Assembly: GCF_000512695.2 (NCBI RefSeq)
Contig: NZ_AZRW02000021.1
Span: forward strand, 1 to 64,000
Origin: Pseudomonas sp. QTF5
GTDB lineage: Bacteria > Pseudomonadota > Gammaproteobacteria > Pseudomonadales > Pseudomonadaceae
Length of the DNA stretch: 64,000 bases
Reading direction: 5' to 3'
The position numbers were made by a program, and so were the translations under genes. The notes beneath the pieces were generated by a model. The model saw only the letters and a list, made by a program, of their open reading frames with translations, made no database searches and was not told the DNA's origin. Shown piece by piece: positions 57,639 through 64,000 of the stretch (its first letter is position 1; each line of letters begins with the position of its first letter).

Positions 57639-59654
57639 TCAAACCGCAATCAACCGCTCCCGCAACTTGCCGATTTCGTCGCGCAGCTGCGCCGCGGCTT
57701 CGAATTCCAGGTCGCGGGCGAGCTGGTACATCTTTTCTTCCAACTGACGAATGCGTTTGCTTATCTCGCTCGGCGAGCGCAGTTCGGCCTCGTATTTGGC
57801 ACTTTCCTCGGCAGCCTTGGCCATGCCTTTGCGCTTCTTGCTGCGCGAACCTGGCACGACCGCGCCTTCCATAATGTCGGCGACGTCCTTGAACACCCCC
57901 TTCGGCGTGATGCCATTGGCCAGGTTGAAGGCGATCTGCTTGTCGCGACGACGCTCGGTTTCGCCGATCGCCCGCTCCATCGAACCGGTAATACGATCCG
58001 CGTACAAAATCGCCCGACCATTGAGGTTGCGCGCCGCCCGGCCGATGGTCTGGATCAGCGAGCGCTCGGAACGCAGGAAGCCTTCCTTGTCGGCATCGAG
58101 AATCGCCACCAGCGAGACTTCCGGCATGTCCAGGCCTTCACGTAGAAGGTTGATCCCCACCAGCACATCGAAGACGCCGAGACGCAAGTCACGGATAATT
58201 TCGACCCGTTCCACGGTGTCGATGTCCGAGTGCAGATAACGCACGCGAACACCGTGGTCGGCCAGATAATCGGTCAAATCTTCGGACATGCGCTTAGTCA
58301 GAGTCGTCACCAGAACACGCTCTTCGAGAGCCACGCGCTTGGTGATTTCCGAGAGCAGGTCGTCGACCTGAGTCAACGCCGGACGGATTTCGATTTGCGG
58401 GTCCACCAGACCGGTTGGGCGCACCAATTGCTCGACCACTCGACCGGCATGTTCCGCCTCGTAATTACCCGGCGTGGCCGAGACAAAAATCGTTTGGGGA
58501 CTGATGCTTTCGAACTCGTCGAAACGCATCGGCCGGTTGTCCAGCGCGGACGGCAGGCGGAAGCCGTACTCGACCAGCGTTTCTTTCCGGGAACGGTCAC
58601 CTTTATACATGGCGCCGACTTGCGGCACGCTGACGTGGGACTCGTCGATCACCAGCAAGGCATCCGCCGGCAGGTAGTCGAACAACGTGGGCGGCGCCTG
58701 GCCGGATTCACGGCCCGACAGGTAGCGCGAATAGTTTTCGATGCCATTGCAGTAACCCAGTTCGAGGATCATCTCAAGGTCGAAACGGGTGCGCTGCTCC
58801 AGTCGCTGAGCTTCCACGAGTTTGTTATTGGAGCGCAGGTATTCCAGGCGCTCCTGCAATTCGACCTTGATCCCTTCGGTGGCCTCGAGCAGGGTTTCCC
58901 GCGGGGTCACGTAGTGGCTCTTCGGATAGAAGGTGAAACGCGGCAGTTTGCGGATGACTTCACCGGTCAACGGGTCGAAGGCGGACAGGCTCTCCACTTC
59001 GTCATCGAACAACTCGATGCGGATCGCTTCGAAATCGGATTCCGCCGGGTGGATATCAATCACATCGCCGCGCACCCGGAAGGTCGCCCGGGCGAAATCC
59101 ATGTCGTTGCGGGTGTATTGCAGGTCGGCCAGTCGACGCAGCAGCGCGCGCTGGTCGAGCTTGTCGCCGCGATCGACGTGCAACACCATCTTCAAATAGG
59201 TTTCCGGACTGCCCAGACCGTAGATGCACGACACCGTGGTGACGATGATCGCGTCCTTGCGCTCCAACAGTGCCTTGGTCGCGGACAGGCGCATCTGCTC
59301 GATGTGATCGTTGATCGAGGCGTCTTTCTCGATGAAGGTGTCGGACGACGGTACGTAGGCTTCAGGCTGGTAGTAGTCGTAATAGGAGACGAAGTATTCA
59401 ACCGCGTTGTTCGGGAAGAACGCCTTGAATTCGCCATACAACTGCGCGGCCAGGGTCTTGTTGGGCGCCAGCACCAGCGTCGGGCGCTGTATCTGGGCGA
59501 TCACGTTGGCAATGCTGAAAGTTTTGCCCGAGCCGGTCACACCGAGCAACGTCTGGTGCGCCAGCCCGGCCTCAATGCCCTCGACCATCAGGCGGATGGC
59601 TTCCGGCTGATCGCCGGCGGGCTCGAAGCGAGTGACTAGCTGGAATTCAGACAT
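57639..59654 (-). CDS. uvrB: UvrABC excision nuclease subunit B
   Basis: 671 aa helicase-like damage-verification subunit of nucleotide-excision repair. Walker A is in LLGVTGSGKTFSIANV (about 35-50); the beta-hairpin region contains YYDYYQPEAYVPSSDTFIEK; Walker B and helicase motifs VLVGINLLREGLDMPEVSLV and QTIGRAARNLNG follow; the C-terminal UVR domain (about 635-671) binds UvrC. The start MSEFQLVTRF is the family start, since the open frame upstream (42 codons) shows no homology. No LexA box was seen in front of it. Confidence 0.97.
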   Translation of the reverse strand: MSEFQLVTRFEPAGDQPEAIRLMVEGIEAGLAHQTLLGVTGSGKTFSIANVIAQIQRPTLVLAPNKTLAAQLYGEFKAFFPNNAVEYFVSYYDYYQPEAYVPSSDTFIEKDASINDHIEQMRLSATKALLERKDAIIVTTVSCIYGLGSPETYLKMVLHVDRGDKLDQRALLRRLADLQYTRNDMDFARATFRVRGDVIDIHPAESDFEAIRIELFDDEVESLSAFDPLTGEVIRKLPRFTFYPKSHYVTPRETLLEATEGIKVELQERLEYLRSNNKLVEAQRLEQRTRFDLEMILELGYCNGIENYSRYLSGRESGQAPPTLFDYLPADALLVIDESHVSVPQVGAMYKGDRSRKETLVEYGFRLPSALDNRPMRFDEFESISPQTIFVSATPGNYEAEHAGRVVEQLVRPTGLVDPQIEIRPALTQVDDLLSEITKRVALEERVLVTTLTKRMSEDLTDYLADHGVRVRYLHSDIDTVERVEIIRDLRLGVFDVLVGINLLREGLDMPEVSLVAILDADKEGFLRSERSLIQTIGRAARNLNGRAILYADRITGSMERAIGETERRRDKQIAFNLANGITPKGVFKDVADIMEGAVVPGSRSKKRKGMAKAAEESAKYEAELRSPSEISKRIRQLEEKMYQLARDLEFEAAAQLRDEIGKLRERLIAV

Positions 59655-59990
59655 AACTACCTCTGGGTTCGCATCTGCACGGCTGACCGGGCACGAACGA
59701 AAAAGACCGCAAACGACCGACGTCGCCCGAGGAAAAAACTGGATTGTGCTCAATGTGGAGCCGATTGCCATCGCTTTCAAGGCAAACGTCCTACATCGGA
59801 TAGAACCTTTGACGACATCACCCGACCAACGATCGAAAAATAATTCGAAAAACTTACCGTAAAAGCCGAATCGCCTGTCGCCATCAATCGCTGATGACCT
59901 CTATACTAGCTCCCCGTTTGTGCACCGCTCTAGTGCATTCGGCTGGAGCGCGACACGTCCCTCCACACTCCATTCAGAGCCGCCGCAATA
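59655..59990. other. Divergent intergenic region uvrB / aminotransferase
   Basis: A 336-bp gap with no gene seen. A TATACT hexamer (59902-59907) 84 bp before the aminotransferase ATG may be its -10 box, without a clear -35. No LexA box or other palindrome was recognised. Confidence 0.4.
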
Positions 59991-61187
59991 ATGAGCCTGT
60001 TCTCCGCTGTCGAAATGGCACCACGCGATCCAATCCTGGGCCTCAACGAAGCATTCAATGCCGATACCCGTACCAACAAGGTCAACCTGGGGGTTGGTGT
60101 TTACTGCGACGAGGAGGGGCGAATTCCACTCCTGCGCGCCGTTGTCGAAGCCGAGACGATTCGCGCTGCTCAACACGTTTCCCGTGGCTACCTGCCGATC
60201 GACGGCATCGCTGCCTACGACCAGGCCGTGCAGAAATTGCTGTTCGGCAATGATTCGCCGCTGATCGCTGCTGGCCGGGTCATCACCACCCAAGCCGTCG
60301 GCGGTACCGGCGCGCTGAAAATCGGTGCCGACTTCCTCAAGCAACTGTTGCCGAACGCCGTTGTAGCAATCAGCGACCCGAGCTGGGAAAACCACCGCGC
60401 GCTGTTCGAAACCGCCGGTTTCCCGGTGCAGAACTATCGCTACTACGACGCTGCGACCCACGACGTCAACCGCGCCGGCTTGCTGGAAGACCTGAACGCC
60501 CTGCCGTCCGGTTCCATCGTTGTGCTGCACGCTTGCTGCCATAACCCGACCGGCGTGGACCTGAGCCCGGCGGACTGGAAAAACGTGCTGGAAGTGGTCA
60601 AGGCCAAAGGTCACGTGCCATTCCTCGACATGGCCTACCAGGGTTTTGGCGACGGTATCGATGAAGACGCCGCGGCCGTGCGCCTGTTCGCCGAATCGGA
60701 CCTGACCTTCTTCGTTTCCAGCTCGTTCTCCAAATCCTTCTCGCTGTACGGCGAGCGCGTTGGCGCCCTGTCGATCGTCAGCGAATCGAAAGAAGAAAGC
60801 GCGCGCGTGCTGTCGCAAGTCAAACGCGTGATCCGCACCAACTACTCCAACCCACCGACCCACGGTGCAAGCATCGTCGCCGCCGTGCTGAACAGCCCGG
60901 TACTGCGCGCCCAGTGGGAAGAGGAACTGGCAGAAATGCGCCTGCGGATTCGCGGCATGCGCATCCAGATGGTCGACCTGCTGGCGGAAAAAGCTCCACA
61001 GCGCGATTTCAGCTTCGTCGGTCGCCAGCGCGGCATGTTCTCCTACTCCGGCCTGACGGTTGAGCAGGTAACCCGCCTGCGCAACGAGTTCGGCATCTAC
61101 GCCCTGGACACCGGCCGCATCTGCGTTGCCGCGCTGAACCAGAGCAACATCGACGCTGTGACCAAGGCCATCGTTCAGGTGATCTGA
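59991..61187 (+). CDS. tyrB: Aromatic amino acid aminotransferase
   Basis: 398-aa fold type I PLP enzyme of the aspartate/tyrosine aminotransferase family. MSLFSAVEMAPRDPILGLNE and the glycine-rich NLGVGVYCDEEGRIPLLRAV open the protein. The PLP lysine is in VSSSFSKSFSLYGERVGALS and the substrate-carboxylate arginine in YALDTGRICVAALNQSN. Best match is TyrB/aromatic type, with AspC-like activity possible. A terminator follows. It is divergent from uvrB, as in P. aeruginosa. Confidence 0.93.
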   Translation: MSLFSAVEMAPRDPILGLNEAFNADTRTNKVNLGVGVYCDEEGRIPLLRAVVEAETIRAAQHVSRGYLPIDGIAAYDQAVQKLLFGNDSPLIAAGRVITTQAVGGTGALKIGADFLKQLLPNAVVAISDPSWENHRALFETAGFPVQNYRYYDAATHDVNRAGLLEDLNALPSGSIVVLHACCHNPTGVDLSPADWKNVLEVVKAKGHVPFLDMAYQGFGDGIDEDAAAVRLFAESDLTFFVSSSFSKSFSLYGERVGALSIVSESKEESARVLSQVKRVIRTNYSNPPTHGASIVAAVLNSPVLRAQWEEELAEMRLRIRGMRIQMVDLLAEKAPQRDFSFVGRQRGMFSYSGLTVEQVTRLRNEFGIYALDTGRICVAALNQSNIDAVTKAIVQVI

Positions 61188-61205
61188 GTCGTCGCGTGAT
61201 GTGAA

Positions 61206-61236
61206 AACGGGAAGCCACAGGGCTTCCCGTTTTTTA
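61206..61236 (+). terminator. Terminator after the aminotransferase
   Basis: AAAACGGGAAGCC, loop ACAG, GGCTTCCCGTTTTTT, about 20 bp after the stop codon. Confidence 0.93.
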
Positions 61237-61298
61237 TTTGTCTTTGATAATTCCCAGTTCAGCGACCGGTCGCTCTAGACTGCACGCAGATCAAAAAT

Positions 61299-61385
61299 GT
61301 GGGAGCGGGCTTGCTCGCGAAAGCGGTCTATCTGTCACATTGATGCTGGATGTGCCGCCGCCTTCGCGAGCAAGCCCGCTCCCAC
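61299..61385. repeat. REP pair (BIME)
   Basis: Direct REP at 61299-61321 and inverted REP at 61363-61385, 41 bp apart, between the aminotransferase terminator and the small membrane-protein gene. Confidence 0.9.
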
Positions 61386-61421
61386 AGGTTATGAGTACAC
61401 CCGAGAATTTTGAGAACCCAC

Positions 61422-61622
61422 ATGAAAAACGATGACCTACGCGCCGACCGCGACGAGCTGGACCACTTTGTGCCCCGCTCCTCGGCCAAACGCGGTAATA
61501 ACCTGGTGCTGCAGGTGGCTGCGGGCGTATTCCTTGGCGGTCTGGCGTTGTGGCTGGTGCAACTGGCCGCCACGATGCTGTACGCCAAGCTGATGCTCGC
61601 CACCATTACCTTCGGCGGTTAG
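61422..61622 (+). CDS. Small membrane protein, function unknown
   Basis: 66 aa. A charged N-terminal part (MKNDDLRADRDELDHFVPRS) is followed by one or two hydrophobic segments (LQVAAGVFLGGLALWLVQLA; LYAKLMLATITFGG). The TTG at 61410 gives four extra residues, but the ATG at 61422 is preferred. Its stop codon overlaps the stop of the convergent gene at 61619. I do not recognise the family. Confidence 0.65.
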   Translation: MKNDDLRADRDELDHFVPRSSAKRGNNLVLQVAAGVFLGGLALWLVQLAATMLYAKLMLATITFGG

Positions 61623-61849
61623 ACCAGTTCGCTCGCGCGTTGGCTGGCCGCGTCGTCGTACGCCACATAAAGCGACTCGGCCACCTGGCTTTTGATCGCT
61701 TTGGTGCTTTCCAGGCCCAGGACAAAACCTTCGGCCTTGCCGCCCGCGCGGTTCAATTCGTCAGCGGTGCTGGCCTGAGTGATAGCGTCGAACAGTTTCT
61801 CGGCGTGCGGGCCGACGCCTTTGGGCAGACTGATCTGAGCGATGCTCAT
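61619..61849 (-). CDS. Small hypothetical protein, 76 aa
   Basis: MSIAQISLPKGVGPHAEKLF followed by an Ala/Glu-rich helix-forming sequence (ADELNRAGGKAEGFVLGLES) and AESLYVAYDDAASQRASELV. No signal or membrane segment. The start MSIAQ lies 17 codons inside a longer frame. Convergent with the 61422 gene; both stop codons share bases 61620-61621. Family not recognised. Confidence 0.65.
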   Translation of the reverse strand: MSIAQISLPKGVGPHAEKLFDAITQASTADELNRAGGKAEGFVLGLESTKAIKSQVAESLYVAYDDAASQRASELV

Positions 61850-62037
61850 GCGAACACCCCGCTGTTTTGAGGTGTGAGGGTTGGGTGATTCATGGCGCAT
61901 ACCTTTTCGGCGGAGGGCCGGCAGCGCGTGTCACCACTTCCGGGCGGCCATGGTAGACCTCTAACGCGTTTCTGGTAACCGCCAATGGCCGATAACCCCC
62001 TCTGATCCGATGAAAACGTCAAACAGCCAACAGAGGC

Positions 62038-62065
62038 TTGACTTCTCTTTTTGAATCAGTAACAT
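62038..62065 (+). promoter_or_regulatory. Sigma-70 promoter of tRNA-Asn
   Basis: TTGACT (62038-62043), 16-bp spacer, TAACAT (62060-62065), 9 bp before the tRNA 5' end. Confidence 0.8.
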
Positions 62066-62074
62066 AGACGCCAT

Positions 62075-62150
<76 letters not shown>

Positions 62151-62193
62151 GACAAGGTTCCAGAGAAGGCTTCAAAAATCTCTGAAACCCCCG

Positions 62194-62220
62194 AAAAACC
62201 CGCCTTCTGGCGGGTTTTTT
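62194..62220 (+). terminator. Terminator after tRNA-Asn
   Basis: AAAAACCCGCC, loop TTCT, GGCGGGTTTTTT, about 45 bp beyond the tRNA end. The following 160 bp up to the RND gene hold nothing recognisable. Confidence 0.92.
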
Positions 62221-62382
62221 CGTTTTGGCGTTCCGTCGCATTCCGGTGGGAGCATCCGTTTTAAGGGTAATGTTTGGGATAAAGTTCAATTCGATAAAGG
62301 GAGTACCCTTATATCGCGCACCACTGCTCCACTCTCCGATTCCGCTTGCCGTTCGGCCAAGCCCGCAGACCGCACGCAGGTA

Positions 62383-64000
62383 TCAAGCAACATGAGTGTT
62401 CGCTGCAAGCTCCTGCGCGGGCTCAGGCTTGATCTTGAACCAGAGGGCGTACATCGCTGGCAGGAACACCAGGGTCAGCACGGTTCCGGCAAACGTACCG
62501 CCAATCAGGGTGTAGGCCAGCGTTCCCCAGAACACCGAATGGGTCAGCGGAATGAACGCCAGCATCGCCGCCAACGCCGTGAGAATCACGGGCCTCGCGC
62601 GCTGCACAGTGGCCTCGACCACGGCGTTGTAAGGCGACAGGCCGGCTTGCTCATTGGAGTGAATCTGGCCGATGAGGATCAGCGTGTTGCGCATCAGAAT
62701 CCCTGACAAGGCAATCAGTCCCACCAAGGCGTTGATCCCGAACGGTTGCTGGAACAGCAGCAGAATTGGCACCACACCAATCAGGCCCAAAGGCGCGGTG
62801 GCGAACACCATCATCATTGCCGACATCGAGCGCACCTGAATGATGATGGTCAGCAACATCAGCGCGATCATGATCGGGAACAACGGCAGCAATGCCTTGT
62901 TTGCTTTACCCGACTCCTCGATCGCGCCGGCAAACTCAATGCGGTAGCCCGCCGGCAGTTTTTCGATGATGGGCTGCAACTGCGCTATCAAGGCGTTGGA
63001 GACATCGGGAGGCTGAAGACCTTCAGCCACGTCACCGCGCACAGTTATCGTCGGCGTACGATCACGACGTCGCAGGATGGGCTCTTCCATGCGCACATCC
63101 ACCGCCCCTACCTGGGACAGCGAAACGCGCTGGCCTTGGACGCCGGTCAGCGTGAAGGCGGCAATTTTCGACGGATCCAGACGCGTCTCTCCCGCCGAGC
63201 GAGCGACCACCTGAACCGAACGAATGTCCTCGCGCACCTCGGTGACAGGCACCCCCGTGAGCAGGAATTGCAACTGTTGCGCGACATCAGTCGAGGTCAA
63301 GCCGAATGCTTGCAGGCGATCCTGATCCAGCGTGAGATGAAGCGCCGGTGTGCGCTCGCCCAAGTCGGTGTTGACGGTCCTCATCATGGGGCTGGCGGTC
63401 ATGACCTCACGCACCTGCGCGGCGATATCTCGCAACACCGCGGGGTCGGCGCCCATCACCCGAAAGGCCACCGGATACGGTGAATAAGGACCAAATACCA
63501 ACTGCGTCACCCGCACCCGGGCTTCAGGCGCCAAGCCATCGGCTGCAGCTTGCCTGAGGCGGAGCTTGAGCACCTCACGCTCTTGCTGATTCGCCGTCAG
63601 GACGACGATTTTTGCGAAGGATGGATCGGGTAGCTCAGGTGCCATCGCCAAATAGAAGCGCGGCGCGCCCTGGCCAATGTAAGCGGTGACGATCTTGGCC
63701 TCCGGCTGCTGAGCCAACCACGCCTCGACTTTGGCCGCTGCCACATCAGTCTGTTCGATAGACGTGCCGTAAGGCATCTGCACCTCAACCAGCACCTCAG
63801 GCCGGTCGGACGTTGGAAAGAACTGCTTGTTGACCACGCCCATGCCCAGAATCGCAACAACAAACAAGCCCACGACGGATGTCGCCACCAGGCCTTTGCG
63901 GCGGATCACACTGCCCAGCAGGCGCCTGAAACGCTGGTAGTTCGGTGTACCGTAAATCGCCGTATGCCCGCCTTCAGGCACCTTGATCTGCGGCAGCAGT
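62383..64000 (-). CDS. RND efflux transporter permease, C-terminal part (truncated by window)
   Basis: The last ~538 residues of a ~1000-aa RND-superfamily inner-membrane pump; the gene begins beyond the right edge and stays open there (frame reads LLPQIKVPEGG...). A membrane helix (LVATSVVGLFVVAILGMGVV) is followed by the second periplasmic porter loop (about 300 residues, with FGPYSPYPVAFRVMGADPAV) and then six membrane helices including ALVGLIALSGILMRNTLILI and LVFLPAMYALWF. This fits the AcrB/HAE1 or TriC-like proton antiporters; the partner adaptor gene must lie outside the window. Confidence 0.9.
   Translation of the reverse strand, partial: LLPQIKVPEGGHTAIYGTPNYQRFRRLLGSVIRRKGLVATSVVGLFVVAILGMGVVNKQFFPTSDRPEVLVEVQMPYGTSIEQTDVAAAKVEAWLAQQPEAKIVTAYIGQGAPRFYLAMAPELPDPSFAKIVVLTANQQEREVLKLRLRQAAADGLAPEARVRVTQLVFGPYSPYPVAFRVMGADPAVLRDIAAQVREVMTASPMMRTVNTDLGERTPALHLTLDQDRLQAFGLTSTDVAQQLQFLLTGVPVTEVREDIRSVQVVARSAGETRLDPSKIAAFTLTGVQGQRVSLSQVGAVDVRMEEPILRRRDRTPTITVRGDVAEGLQPPDVSNALIAQLQPIIEKLPAGYRIEFAGAIEESGKANKALLPLFPIMIALMLLTIIIQVRSMSAMMMVFATAPLGLIGVVPILLLFQQPFGINALVGLIALSGILMRNTLILIGQIHSNEQAGLSPYNAVVEATVQRARPVILTALAAMLAFIPLTHSVFWGTLAYTLIGGTFAGTVLTLVFLPAMYALWFKIKPEPAQELAANTHVA

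Noticed and set aside
58230..59639. 469-aa plus-strand frame opposite uvrB
   Set aside because: Shadow of uvrB with no SD and no family features.

Overview
The window is a chromosomal segment of a Pseudomonas, most likely of the P. fluorescens group. The evidence is the gene order thrS-infC-rpmI-rplT-pheS-pheT-ihfA-merR-tRNA-Pro, the long collinear block from purF through fimV, asd and the leu genes to gltX-uvrB, an RsmE-type CsrA paralogue, DUF1654, FimV, and several pairs of the REP palindrome built on GTGGGAGCGGGC and GCTCGCGAA. No rRNA operon, plasmid, complete prophage, insertion sequence or CRISPR array is visible. Nearly everything is core genome; the accessory signals are a FecI/FecR/TonB-receptor cassette, a degenerate integrase scar beside tRNA-Val, and lineage-specific small secreted proteins.

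Layout: (1) 1-7.7 kb, minus strand: the translation operon thrS to ihfA plus a MerR-like gene and tRNA-Pro(GGG). infC appears to use an AUU start that abuts the thrS stop. The thrS leader holds two hairpins whose 7-nt loops carry the threonine anticodons GGU and UGU where an anticodon would sit. (2) 8.0-10.0 kb: small genes, including a cold-shock protein and an I78-type inhibitor lipoprotein. (3) 10.0-17.1 kb, minus: a complete ribose locus, rbsB-A-C-R-K-D, ending in an exported nucleoside hydrolase, with a perfect LacI-type operator in front. (4) 17.3-18.3 kb: a LexA-box-preceded DUF1654 gene and endonuclease I. (5) 18.4-21.7 kb: a SPOR lipoprotein, rsmE, a DUF2214 membrane protein, a Gly/Asn-repeat secreted protein, a CigR-family protein, the integrase remnant and tRNA-Val(GAC). 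(6) 21.8-27.2 kb: a FAD amine oxidoreductase and the iron-uptake cassette with a Fur-box-like site. (7) 27.4-28.0 kb: tRNA-Val(TAC) and three tandem tRNA-Asp genes, one with a D-stem change. (8) 28.2-47 kb, minus: SDR-metZ-purF-cvpA-SPOR-folC-accD-trpF-truA-fimV-asd-like-asd-leuB-methyltransferase-leuD-leuC, then a divergent LysR gene. (9) 48-51.3 kb: a five-PAS GGDEF-EAL protein. (10) 51.4-55 kb: ibpA behind a ROSE-like RNA thermometer, dusC, a thioesterase, a hydrolase and a TetR regulator. (11) 55.2-55.7 kb: a duplicated tRNA-Glu/tRNA-Ala pair with a strong promoter. (12) 55.9-64 kb: gltX, uvrB, an aromatic aminotransferase, two small genes, tRNA-Asn and the 3' part of an RND pump gene that runs off the window.

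Working together: the left block makes translation factors and two aminoacyl-tRNA synthetases and shows several RNA-level control signals. The ribose block imports ribose and, through the nucleoside hydrolase, may release it from nucleosides in the periplasm. The central block serves amino-acid biosynthesis (Met, Trp, Leu and the Asp family), purine and folate synthesis, fatty-acid synthesis and polar cell-envelope organisation. All calls come from reading the sequence; no database search was run.
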